NCBI RefSeq assembly: GCF_037392515.1
Contig: NC_090288.1
Coordinates: forward strand, 7,805,501-7,869,500
Direction of reading: 5' to 3'
DNA from: Haliotis asinina
Lineage: Eukaryota; Mollusca; Gastropoda; Lepetellida; Haliotidae
DNA length: 64,000 nt
The position numbers were made by a program, and so were the translations under genes. The notes beneath the pieces were generated by a model. It did no database searches. It saw only the letters and a program-made list of their open reading frames with translations, and had not been told where the DNA came from. Below are positions 1-10,135 of this stretch, one piece after another (positions within the stretch are counted from its first letter, which is position 1; each line of letters begins with the position of its first letter).

Positions 1-427
1 TTGACGGGTCCGGTTGTATTTGTCGATTCAGCGAGTACAGTTCAGCATCCTTCAAGTGTGGTGATGGCTTAATGACAAGCGATGGTACTTGCTGTGTAGT
101 CTCTGGTCACAGGGGACATTTTACCCGTGTGCGTGGGCGGGTTAGTAGTTACTGACGTAAATGCTAAAAGATCGACTAAAAATATTAATTTAAATGTCAC
201 ATGCACTTAAGTAGAGTATTTGTCAAAATAGAAAAAGAATTAAAAGTGAATGTTGAGTAATATTGAATGTGAATGTTCTTATGTTTGTTTTTGAACGTCG
301 TGCATAAGGATAGCCCAGTTTTCTAACCATTCTGGTCCAGGTAATGAGAGAATATGGACATTACGAACATCATCTGTGACACTCAACACTGTCTACAGTC
401 GTGATTACATGGACCCAAATACCAGGT

Positions 428-592
428 GTACATTTGTCCCGGGGGTATATTTACCCTAATGAGGTATTTAATGTCGTGTAAATCCATATACCCCGTGGGT
501 ACATTTACCCCAGAGGGTATATTTGCCCTTGCTTCAGAGGTATATGGCAAATTTACTAAAGGTAGTATATTTGCGCCAGGGGGTATTTGATG
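428..592. repeat. Short imperfect tandem repeat around GGGGTATATTTACCC
   Basis: Four or five degenerate copies of a motif like GGGGGTATATTTACCC lie 25-40 bases apart. The motif is itself partly palindromic. No coding signal is convincing here; the open frames simply read through the repeat. Confidence 0.5.
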
Positions 593-1138
593 CATATAAA
601 TGCGATTTTAACGCTATACAGCATTGATCTAGCTGTTTTGTTGGGCTGCGTTTGATCAGGCATTTGTCTGTTCATCTCAATCCCAAGATTTCTGACAGAA
701 CTCCTTGGTGTATTCTGTGATGCTCCCATCAAAAGTGTTGGTGTTACCACTTTCGCAGGTTGGTGAGGGAAACCAAGGATCTTGAACTTAGTCTTGTCAT
801 TGTTCAGTTTAAGAGAGTTGGATGACATCCATTATGGATCCCGGGATGCTAGTGATGTACAGTTCAAATTGAGAGATCGCATTCTGAATGTTGAGGGGTT
901 CAATGTTGATGTACAGCTGTTGTTCAGCTACATAACTGTTGAAGAGAAGAGAATGTTTTCGTATCAGGATTCCGGGCGGTTGTTGTGTGCAAATGGAGAA
1001 AAGGACAGAGCCAAGGACCGATCCTTGGGGAACACCCCACGTCAGGTCAGTAGAGTGAGAATGAACATTGTCAACACGATCCGCTAAATAAGTGTAGACA
1101 TAGGTAAACCTGTATCTGTCATCACACTCTGTCTGCAT
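556..1138 (-). pseudogene. Decayed non-LTR retrotransposon (LINE) reverse transcriptase fragment
   Basis: Two overlapping minus-strand reading frames (1138-809 and 828-556) together carry the middle of a LINE reverse transcriptase. The first contains GVPQGSVLGSVLF, the conserved PQGSVLGP block that precedes the catalytic motif. About 20 residues further on, the site where Y-A-D-D-T-Q is expected reads Y-V-A-E-Q-Q, so the catalytic aspartates are gone. The second frame begins with MSSNSLKLNNDKTKF, the conserved stretch after the catalytic motif in Jockey/CR1-like elements. The change of frame between them and the lost aspartates show a dead copy. No endonuclease, 5' end or poly(A) tail is visible, so it is 5'-truncated. 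The LINE reading is secure; the clade is not. Confidence 0.8.
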
Positions 1139-1756
1139 GGTAATGGAGTACCACCCTTTCCTGTTGACGAAGTAGGCATGATACAGAGATGGAGCAATGA
1201 TCGAAATATGTATGGCATCTATAGCTACTGCACAGTTTGGGAATCCTCACTTTTAATGTATCCTCTTGTAAGATCTTTCCACTTATATACCTGACCATCT
1301 GAACAAACATCACGTCACATCGTCCACGTCACAGTCGTCATGGACGCACAGTGTCCATGTACAACTACACAGTGTCCAGTGAAAAGCCTGTCTGACCTGT
1401 GAAGAATGTTGACGGCGTTGGCAAATAGTCTTAAACACATCCCAAGTCATGCTGAAGTTTTGAAGCCTTTTGCTGATCATCGTAGGTTTCTTGAACTTCT
1501 TACCTCCATCATCAGCTTCGAGGCCTCACCCAGATGGGTTGCCCTCTAACAGATGATGATCCAACAGCAAGAATAATGATCTGGATGAGCTTAGCTCTCT
1601 CGCGATGTCGTCTTAATCTGCTTTGACTGCTATGATTGCAGCGATAGGGTATGTAAATAGTTACTGAAATATTCCAAATCAGTCGGTGCATGAAAACGCA
1701 ACCACAATTTGCCCTTTGCCAAATATACTCCCAGTTATATACTCCAAGGGATATTT

Positions 1757-2040
1757 CATGCATGTAAAGACCCATGAAGGTCTCGGGGTAGAATAGGCCT
1801 TCAGTAACCCATGCTTGCCATAAAAGGCGACTATGCTTGTCGCAAGAGGCGAATAACGGGATCGGGTGGTCAGGCTCGCTGACTTGATTGACACATGTCA
1901 TCGGTTCCCAGTTGCGCAGATCGATGTTGTTGATCACTGGATTGTCTGGTCCAGACTCGATTTTTTACAGACCGCCGCCATACAGCTGTAATATTGCTGA
2001 GTGTGGCGTAAAACTAAACTCACTCACCCATGCATGTAAA
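1757..2040 (+). mobile_element. SINE family A copy with target-site duplication
   Basis: This is a full-length copy of the short repeat called family A here. It starts near GACCCATGAAGGTC, contains the GGGATCGGGTGGTCAGGC and GATCACTGGATTGTCTG blocks, and ends in AAACTAAACTCACTCACC. It is flanked by a perfect 12-bp direct repeat CATGCATGTAAA (1757-1768 and 2029-2040), as expected for LINE-mediated insertion. Orientation is set by the ACTCACTCAC tail. Confidence 0.9.
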
Positions 2041-2273
2041 CACCGCTTACCAGGATGACACTCAATACAATAAACCGCTAAGAATGTCCATCCGATCCCT
2101 TCTCTCATCTCTTAGGGGAAAAAGAGATTTTTAAAAAGATACTGAAATCCCGCAGATGACGTGTCTCTCGAATCGTGCCACAACGGAACAGTGTGTGATG
2201 ATAATATGGTAGTATTTTGAGAAACCCTTGATATTTTATTCGGAATTTCGAGTCAGAGGAAGCCATTGCCTAA

Positions 2274-2612
2274 TTTCTCTCCGTCAAAATGCTTGAACAG
2301 TGTAAAGCTAAAGACGTGTTGTATTCTGCAGCAAATCATATACGCCCTGACCTGCAACTGAAACGAGGGATGCTTGGTAGTCAGCTGATAAAACCGTTCA
2401 ACTGTGAAGAGGAAGACCCGGGTTCCTTTCCCATTTTGCACCAACGTGTGAAGCTATATTTACACTGTCCCGGACCAGTATATTATGCTGGTGGAGAATT
2501 GCTTGACACGGCTTTACCCATACTTAATCGCTCGAAGCGAGACGACTCCGACTCTGGCCTGGTGGACAAGGCCCTAGAATGTCATCTGTCTCGCATGTTG
2601 GGCAATTACTAG
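2274..2612 (+). other. Unrecognised 107-residue open frame
   Basis: An open frame with a first ATG at 2289 ends at TAG 2610-2612. It includes a run of charged residues and one SKRDDSDS dibasic site. There is no signal peptide, no recognisable domain and no clear splice sites, and a comparable frame is open on the opposite strand. It may be an isolated exon or chance. No function is assigned. Confidence 0.2.
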
Positions 2613-3735
2613 ACAAGGGCATGTCCGTGTGGCATCGAGTACATGGTAACTGCGAAGTTATTTATAGGTCATGAATCATTGTTGAACAGTCGACCAAACC
2701 GCCGTGTCATGAATACAGAGAATCTGTGATCGTAATGGATAAAATCGTATGTATTTATCTGTGACATTTCATGAGGAAGTTGGTTTGTACATACGCCTAT
2801 CGTGAGAACAAAGGGTAGTCTCACTACTGGCCCCTTTGCTGTGATATTTTGAGGAAACTGAGTGTTGGGAGTGTAAAACTCAACTGACGAATGAAAGTAA
2901 AATATTACATAGTAAATGCAAATATAAACGCAAAACCAGAAAATAGGCAGTCTCGGTCGCAGGGCGTTAAAGACAAAACAGCTTTGAAAGCGATTTGAAT
3001 ATACTATCCAAAACAAAGAAACACATAGATGAGAAACATGTTGAGAAAATGTATTTTCGAATGTTCCGTGTCGCAGAGTCAAGGCGTGACGTAGTGATTT
3101 GACCTTGAAACTCCTTCAAAACGAATGCAAATTTTCTGAAAGTAATCTGGATTTTTATTGCCAGACAGTGAATGCACTTTTTCAACTGGAAGGTTATATT
3201 TGTTGCGTTTTGGCGATGCCATTCTAATCCTTGTAAGAAATCTCATCAAAATAAACATTTTCAGGTAAAATCAGTTTTTTACTTGAGATTGTGCATTTGT
3301 GTAAAATGTAAAATCACACCTTTGTTACATATTTTGACGATTGTTTGAACACAATATAGGTAATTAAAATTACAAATCGCCTATGCGTTTCTTTTTGGGA
3401 TAGTATAGATCTTGAAAGCCAATGACACCAGGTGTTCGCAAAAAGAACACCACATAACAATGCCGAACACCACACAGTACTACTGGCATGCGATTTTCAC
3501 TAGCGTAGGTACCATAGTTAAAAGGCCAGGGTTTACATATGATTGTTGCTAAACAGACTAAGCAAGCCCTCAATACTATCTAAATATGAAGCTTTGTAAC
3601 CTATTGGCCTTGCATGTTATCAAACCATAAAATCTAGTGATAGACTCGGCGTCCAGTCATACATGTTTAATGAATATCTCAGTTACAGACACAAAATGGC
3701 TGAAATATTGCCGGCATAACTTCCAACTACCACTC
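2613..3735. other. Non-coding stretch, A+T-rich
   Basis: No gene or repeat is supported, apart from a short GGCTGAAATATTGCCGGCATAAC remnant near 3700 that resembles the 3' tail of the local retroposons. Open frames here lack codon structure or domains. Confidence 0.6.
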
Positions 3736-4158
3736 AGTGAGTAAGTAAGTGCGTGAGTGAGTGAGTGCGTGCGTGCGTGCGTGCGTGCGTGAGTGAGTGA
3801 GTGAGTGAGTGCGCGAGTGCGTGCGTGAGTGAGTGAGTGAGTGAGCGAGCGCGTGAGTGATTGAGTAAGTGAGCGAGCGCGTGAGTGAGTGTGTGAACGA
3901 GTGCTTGAGTGAGTGCTTGAGTGAGTGCGTGCGTGCGTGAGTGAGCGAGTGAGTGAGTGCGCGAGTGCGTGCGTGAGTGAGTGAGTGAGCGAGCGATTGA
4001 GTGAGTGAGTGAGTGAGTGAGTGCGTGCGTGAGTGAGTGAGCGAGCGCGTGAGTGAGTGCGTGCGTGAGTGCGCGAGCGCGTGAGTGAGTGAGTGCGTGA
4101 GTGAGTGAGTGCATGCGTGCGTGCGTGAGTGAGTGAGTGAGTGAGTGAGTGAGTGTAG
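3736..4158. repeat. GTGA/GCGT tetranucleotide microsatellite array
   Basis: About 420 bp of (GTGA)n mixed with GCGT, GCGA and GTGC variants. It abuts the tail end of the SINE family B copy at 4149-4305, whose tail has the same sequence, so it looks like an expanded SINE tail. Long His/Thr/Ser-rich open frames across it are artefacts of the repeat. Confidence 0.95.
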
Positions 4159-4305
4159 TTTTACGCAATGTTCCAGCAATATCAATAGTTCCAGCGGGGA
4201 ACACAAGAAACGGGCTTCACATATAGTACCCATGTGGGGAATCGAACCTCGATCTTCGGCGTAACGAGTGAAAGCTTCAACCACTAGGCTATCCTAGTCT
4301 CCAGG
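4149..4305 (-). mobile_element. SINE family B copy (tRNA-like head), minus strand
   Basis: Read on the minus strand, a tRNA-like head (gate GGTTGAAGC, B-box-like GGTTCGATTCCCC) is followed by the family body ACTATATGTGAAGCCCG and GATATTGCTGGAAC. It then runs into the GTGAGTGA array at its tail. The B-box-like sequence points to a tRNA-derived RNA polymerase III promoter. Confidence 0.8.
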
Positions 4306-4507
4306 TGGATGAAAAGGTATAATATTGACTAACTCAGTCAGTAAAACAACGTCTTAAAGATTATCTGAATGTATTCATATGAATATTGCAGGCTCTCATT
4401 TTCTTCTTCCTTTGATGTGCCAGTCAGTAGAGGTAAACCAGCTATGTTTTCAGTGTAGACCCTAATTACCTGTATAATTACTAGTAGTCGTGCTAAATCT
4501 GAAATGG

Positions 4508-4672
4508 AGTAAGTGCATATGGTTTTACGGTGCGTTAAACAATATTCCAGCAATATCATGGCTGGGAAGACTTCACATATGGGCTTCACATATTGCTCCC
4601 ATGTGAGGAATCAAACCCGGGCCTTCGATGCGACGAAAGCTTTAACCTCTATGCTATTCCGTCGTCCCCTGG
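4508..4672 (-). mobile_element. SINE family B copy, minus strand
   Basis: Same order of blocks as the copy 350 bp to the left: TTCCAGCAATATCATGGCTGGG, then TTCACATATTGCTCCCATG, then the B-box complement AATCAAACCCGGGCC. No clear target-site duplication. Confidence 0.75.
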
Positions 4673-5004
4673 AACTGGAACCGAACCGGATCTGTACATA
4701 TTATTTTGTTTTGAAATGCCATTTGACATTAAGTGAGAAAGCTACTTTACCACTGACAGTATATTCCATGGTGACACTGTCGGTATTCGGTGGAGTCCGA
4801 GATGTGTTACGCGATTTGATCATGCGTGGGCTGTCATGTTGTAAGACACTTACATTGTCAAAACGGACAGTTTGGGATCTCGCGGGACAGGTCATGTGAT
4901 CACAGTTGCTAGAAGTTTGACAGGCACTTATACACTGAATGCTTTACGTTCCCCCTGGAGCAGGTTTGAGTCAATACAAACCTAAACTCATCTGATACGT
5001 CTCT

Positions 5005-5260
5005 TCAAAGTTAACTGGACCCGTGCTTGCCATAAAAGGCGACTTTGCTTGTCGTAAGAGGCGACTAGCGGGATCGGGTGGTCAGGCTGGCTGGCTTGGT
5101 TGACACATGTCATCTGTTCCCAGTTGTGCAGATCGATGTTCATGTTGTTGATCACTGGATTGTCTGTTCCAGACTCGTTTATTTACAGACCGCCGCGATA
5201 ATAGCTGGACTATTGCTGAGTGCGGCGTAAAACTAAACTCACTCGCTCACTCAAAGTTAA
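5005..5260 (+). mobile_element. SINE family A copy with target-site duplication
   Basis: Plus-oriented copy (CCATAAAAGGCGAC through AAACTAAACTCACTCGC). A perfect 10-bp direct repeat TCAAAGTTAA flanks it at 5005-5014 and 5251-5260. Little sequence decay suggests a fairly recent insertion. Confidence 0.9.
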
Positions 5261-5554
5261 TTGAAGGGGGAGACCCCAGAGAATAAACACTCCCGAATAT
5301 TTGTCTGTAAGATGCTGTGTACGAGGGGAAAAATAGAACTAATATTACAAACATTTCCTACCATCTATGGCACTTAATGTTGAATGTTTGTGAACAATTT
5401 GTAAAATGGCTTACCCTCACATAATAATACGTTCCTCCCAAATAGAAACTGAAAATAAATACAACATTCCTTGAAAATATAAGGCTATAAATTGTCAAAT
5501 GTGAAGTGTTATGTTTGAGATTACTCTTTCTTTATTGTGAAGTACAGATTTTTT

Positions 5555-5640
5555 GTAATTTTGATGGGTTTAGTTCCATGCAAGATTCGAACACACACCC
5601 TCAGAGTCAGGTTCCTAATCGCCAGTCTACTAACCCGCTG
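5555..5640 (-). mobile_element. tRNA-like SINE head fragment, minus strand
   Basis: The complement of a B box (GATTCGAACACACACCC) and a clover-like segment ending in TACTAACCCGCTGG are visible. It resembles the 5822-5912 fragment in opposite orientation. Too irregular and too short of pairing to be a functional tRNA. Confidence 0.45.
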
Positions 5641-5659
5641 GTGATACTGACAACAATGA

Positions 5660-5815
5660 GTTGATTTAGTAAGCATCTGAAACAGAAGTGCAAGTCGATG
5701 AGATGCTAATATGCGCTTAAGACATCCTTGTATATGGCCAAACAATGTTGGTCTCTTAGCCTTGTTCATATTTTCCTTTAATTTTCTGCTTTGTCGAACC
5801 TGTGGTAACTTGGTA
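5660..5815. repeat. Dispersed direct repeat, copy 1
   Basis: About 155 bp, including GTGCAAGTCGATGAGATGC and CCTTGTATATGGCCAAAC, recurs in the same orientation at 7427-7585 with a few substitutions and a small indel. No coding potential and no classification from sequence. Confidence 0.75.
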
Positions 5816-5821
5816 AGAGGT

Positions 5822-5912
5822 GCCAGAGCTGGTTAGGCAGCTGACTTATAGGGCTGGCGATTAGGTGCTTGACTCGGAGGATGTGGGTTCAAATCCTGGA
5901 TGGGACGAAACC
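5822..5912 (+). mobile_element. tRNA-like SINE head fragment
   Basis: An A-box-like GCTGGTTAGGCAGC and a B-box GGGTTCAAATCC at the usual spacing mark a tRNA-derived SINE head directly after dispersed repeat copy 1. An extra duplicated GGCTGGCGATTAGG argues against an intact tRNA gene. Confidence 0.5.
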
Positions 5913-6778
5913 TATAAAAAATACAAAAATTTCTACTCTACGTAGAAAGGGTAATCTCAAATATAGCATACATTACAAAATCTCTCGAGTTTTCACCAAA
6001 TGTATTGGCTTTATGGGATATCTTTCATAACGTATTCTAAAGGGACACAAACGCACGCCGCATTATGGAATATAACCGTATTAACGTATTACCCATGGGC
6101 TTAATATTAAACCGTTAGACACGGACGTGGTGTGACTACAAACTAAGTGTGAAACATCATTACGATACCAGACTATTCGATAACAGCAAATTACGCGTGA
6201 TCAAATGATATCCAGCTTATGAGCTTATATGTTGCACACACACGTCGGAGTATTCCGACTATAACTCAGGGAGATACAACTCATATACCCCCGCCATGTT
6301 ATGGAGGCCATAGAAATCAAATCAGCAAAATTATTTATTAAATGTTCATAATTTTGCAATGTTCTGCCAGATTCACCTTTGCTATTAAGGCTGTTGCAGA
6401 TTTATTCAAACTTACCAATACAACGTAGTCTCACTCGTGGCATTTCGTACAAGATATTGATACCCAAAACAAAAAGGTGGCTGCAAAGCCTAATATGATC
6501 CCAAGCATTGCTCAGTGTGGTGAATTATTAAATCACTTTTCCATGATTCGGTATTGTTTAAACAATGCACCGGACTTCTTGTCACAGTGACGTGGTTTTG
6601 GTGAACACAGTTGTTAAAAACCATTATAACACACAAATTGGCAGGGGAATATATCAGCTCCCATATAATGTATTTGATGTTCCTCATGCATGACTGTCTG
6701 TTTTAATCCCACAATTAAGTAGTGATTGAGTGAGTACATATTGCTTATCTCGGTATCAGAAATTTCTCGAACAACTGG

Positions 6779-6965
6779 GGTCGGATGGGTAGCCTGGTGG
6801 TTAAAGTGCTCGCTCGTCACGTCGAAGACCGGGATTCGATTCTCATCGTGGGTTCAAAATGGGAAGCCCATTTCTGGTGTCCCCTGCTGCGATGTTGCTG
6901 GAATTGTTGCTGGAATATTGCTAAAAGCCTCTTATAACCATACTCGCCCACTCACCAACTCACTT
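6779..6965 (+). mobile_element. SINE family B copy, near full length
   Basis: A tRNA-like head (GGTAGCCTGGTGGTTAAAG, then GGGATTCGATTCTC) is followed by GGAAGCCCATTTCTGGTGTC, GATGTTGCTGGAATTG and CATACTCGCCCACTCACC. This is the best reference copy in the window for the head-body-tail order of family B. Confidence 0.85.
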
Positions 6966-7067
6966 TCTAACAATTAAGGGCTCACCTTCAAATGAAACAC
7001 TTAAAGTCTGTATGCCTGTCGTTTAAATGTGCCTCTCTTTTCTCATCACCTATATGGTCCTGGGGAT

Positions 7068-7245
7068 TGCGTAACACCGCACTCAATAATATTGCAAATA
7101 ATCGGTCTGGACCAGGCAATAGAGTGATCAACAACATGAGCAACTATATACTCAACTGAGATACAATGACACCTGTCAACCAAGCCAGAGTCTACCCACC
7201 CGATTCCGTTGGTTGCCTCTGACGACAGTCATTAGTTACTGATCG
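7068..7245 (-). mobile_element. SINE family A fragment, minus strand
   Basis: A diverged minus-oriented copy: AACACCGCACTCAATAATAT, CGGTCTGGACCAGGCAAT, then CACCTGTCAACCAAGCCAG. The end distal to the tail is degraded and no duplication is evident. Confidence 0.75.
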
Positions 7246-7426
7246 TCCGTTGTCGGTGAAAAGTGGAATTGGTATTATCATGAATGGTGCTGGCAAGAAA
7301 AAATGAGTTGCGTTTGATCGGTGTGTTTGATTTTTACCTCCGCGGCATAGTACTCAGTCTGTAAATCGGTGCTGTGTGAACTAGAACACGTAGCCTCACA
7401 CACATTTTTAGGTTGCGATTTTGCAA

Positions 7427-7585
7427 ACATCCGAAACACTAATGTGTAGAAGTGCAAGTCGATGAGATGCTAATATATTAAGGCATCCTTGTATATGGCC
7501 AAACAATGTTGGTCTCTTAGCATTGTTCATATTTTCCTTTAATTTTCTGCTTTGTCGAACCTGCAATAACTTGGTCAGTGGTAAG
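7427..7585. repeat. Dispersed direct repeat, copy 2
   Basis: Second copy of the ~155-bp repeat at 5660-5815, same orientation. Shares AGTGCAAGTCGATGAGATGC and TTCATATTTTCCTTTAATTT. Confidence 0.75.
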
Positions 7586-7589
7586 TTGT

Positions 7590-9327
7590 GCGTGGGTCCC
7601 TTCTCCTTCGATACAATGGTCAGAAAACGACTGCGAGGCTTTGTTTGAAAAAGTGAGACCTTGGTCCTGGGAAATCGGGCCGGGTCGGGCCGATACAAAA
7701 CCGAAGAGAAAGTTTTGGACCAACTTAAGAACTAACAGAAGATATAAATTTTATATTTAGTATTTACTATTGAAATCAACTAGGATGCGACTCCCAGCCG
7801 ACACTTTGTCTTGCAAGCGCACTGACAGTCTTGTGAGGAACATAGTTCATACTGACTAATGGTCTTTCTTAGCCTATTGGATTAAACCGCTATACTTGTA
7901 AACGAAGGGTTGGACGTTCGAAACCTGATGTCAGCACTATATATTGGAAATCTTCAATAATGTGATATTTTTTACGATCGTATTCAGTGATAGCAAGACA
8001 AAGTTCTATCAATCTTCAAAACAGGTAATCATTTAAAGTCGAGGCCTGTTAATCAGACGATATCTGGGACGCAGGCAATTCTGTAGACAATCCGCGGGAT
8101 TTCTTTGGAGAATGTCTGCGAAACTACTTGTAGAGGTTTACTCGGTGAAAGAAGATCCTGGCGGGACAATAGATGACGTCACTGGAGGTTAATAAATCTC
8201 CACGATGGAAACAGCACTGAACAATATCTGGATTTCGTTAGTTGTACATATTATATTGTTTCAATATATTTGATGACCTTTATCACTGGCTCGTACAAAG
8301 ATGTTGGATAACCAACAAGCTGTTGCTCATGGCAACGCATGTCATCCGGGCAAGTGGACTGGTAATGAATTGCCTGATTTTCATCTGGCGTCATCAATAA
8401 ACCAGGAGACTGTGCATACGGTGATTGCTGAGCTGATATAAAAACTTTGATCATTTGCCAGGCGTACCTAATGATTCAGACTGATTATTTATATTGCCTG
8501 TATGTCCAATCTCCTGTGAATAGCACCTGTCGTTTTATGAGGCGCGTCATTACGCTGTCCTCATTTGATCATCATATTGCAAATGAACCATGATGGAAAA
8601 ATAATGATTCTACATGATAACTCACACAACATCATTTATCAATTAAGTATGGGTTGAAACCCAGTCGTCCACGCCACAGTTTACTGTGAAGAGGTAGCAA
8701 CGCGAGTTCGAATCTCGAGTCGTCACGATTATGTTTCTAAGTTTGTCAACACCCGTACTATCCTTTGTCACATAGATGTGACCTGGAGGACGGGTAGTAC
8801 AGTCGTTAATGACGAGTTGCTTCCCCTTGGCGCGAAAGGAACATATGAATGTGGGTTCGAATCCCTGTTCGCCCCTATGATATTGCTACATTTGTCAGCT
8901 GGGTATGATTTGAGCAATGGTAGTACAACATTTCTTAGCAACGTGGTGAACGTATGAGACCAACATTTTGTCTTAGGTTCATCTTAGATACATTTGACAC
9001 GTCAACCTACAACCGGTGTCCCGTTCAAAGCACCGTTAACCCAACTTACACAATCACTGATTTGGGTTAAAAAGGCGTTATACTGACAGGGTAACCCAGA
9101 CATATATTTCTCTGAGAGGCATTTAAGATGTTGAAAAGATGAAGTAAAACCAAGTTCTATGAATGCAGTTGACTGTCCATAGAATCTGGTTTTCCTTCAC
9201 AGAAGAATATTGTTGTAGAAAGCCAGTTATTGTATTGTAGTGGGTCAAAATTCACTGCCACGGTGGAAGTAGGCCGGCCATACAGCAACAGGAAAGGTGT
9301 TGTGGCAAATCGTTTGTTCGACACGTC
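7590..9327. other. Non-coding stretch with SINE-head remnants
   Basis: No gene is supported. Two B-box-like remnants occur, near 8700-8745 (GAGTTCGAATCTCG) and at 8781-8880 (GGGTTCGAATCCC with an upstream GACGGGTAGTACAG). The second resembles another tRNA-derived SINE head. Confidence 0.5.
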
Positions 9328-9590
9328 TTAGTTTTACGCTGTATTCGGCAATATCCCAGCTATATGATGGCGGTTTGTAAATAATCAGGTCTGGATCAGA
9401 CAATCCAGTGATCAACAGCATAAGCATTGATCTGCGCAATAGGGAACCGATGATGTGTCAGCTACGTCAGCAAGCCTGACCACCCGATCCCGTGAGTCGC
9501 CTCTTACGGCAAGCAGAGTTCCATTCTAAGGCAATCATGGATTGCTGAAGGTCTATTCTACCCCAGGACCCTCTTTAGTCTACTCTAGTG
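9328..9590 (-). mobile_element. SINE family A copy, minus strand
   Basis: Nearly full-length: AGTTTTACGCTGTATTCGGC, then GATGGCGGTTTGTAAATAAT, CCACCCGATCCCGTGAGTCG and CTACCCCAGGACCC. A matching target duplication is not obvious. Confidence 0.85.
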
Positions 9591-9994
9591 TAGTTTCGCG
9601 TTATTACCTGTTCGCTTTCTCACGGCCGTATCTGCAGACGAAACAGTGATTTTCCCTCTGGGTAACCATACCTCTCAGGTTCATTGATTATTTCAGCGAA
9701 ATGAATTGCAACGGAAGCAACCCAGACCTTTGAATATAAAAGACATCAGATCTATAAAAAACACTAATGTTTAAAGGACATTCGATAGTACATAAGCATC
9801 GGCATTAAATTTTCGAAATTAGTATCTTATTGAGATTTCGGGATAGAATAGACATTGGAGCAAGCCATTCTTGTCACATCAGAGGAAGGTGGTTCCGCCA
9901 GCTAACTTGGTGGTGTGTGTCATTGAACACCCAATCGCATATGTAGATGTTCATGATGTCAATCACTTCTTCTGGACCAATCTCAAATGTATAA

Positions 9995-10135
9995 AGTGAG
10001 TGAGCGAGTATAGTTTTTAATATTCCATCAATATCACAGCAGGGTAAACCAGAAAAGGACTTCACACATTGTAGCCAATATGGGGAATCAAAACCGGGCC
10101 GTCTGTGTGAAGAGTGAATGCTTGAACCACTGTCA
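9995..10135 (-). mobile_element. SINE family B copy, minus strand
   Basis: GTGAGTGAGCGAGTATAG tail, then TTCCATCAATATCAC, GGACTTCACACATTG, and a degraded B-box complement AATCAAAACCGGGCC. The tRNA-like head ends at TTGAACCACTG. Confidence 0.75.

Noticed and set aside
3736..4158. Long His/Thr/Ser/Leu-rich open frames of 150-185 residues on the minus strand
   Set aside because: They are readings of the GTGA/GCGT microsatellite; several frames are open at once and no domain is present.
6779..6840. tRNA genes at several A-box/B-box pairs (also 5,822, 8,781, 28,385, 48,107)
   Set aside because: Stems do not pair properly and each is joined to the same SINE body and tail, so they are tRNA-derived SINE heads.
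9245..9439. Repeated small open frames with LLITGLSDPDLIIYKPP-like sequence (also near 29,850 and 53,450)
   Set aside because: The same peptide-like frame recurs because it is a reading of SINE family A, not a gene family.
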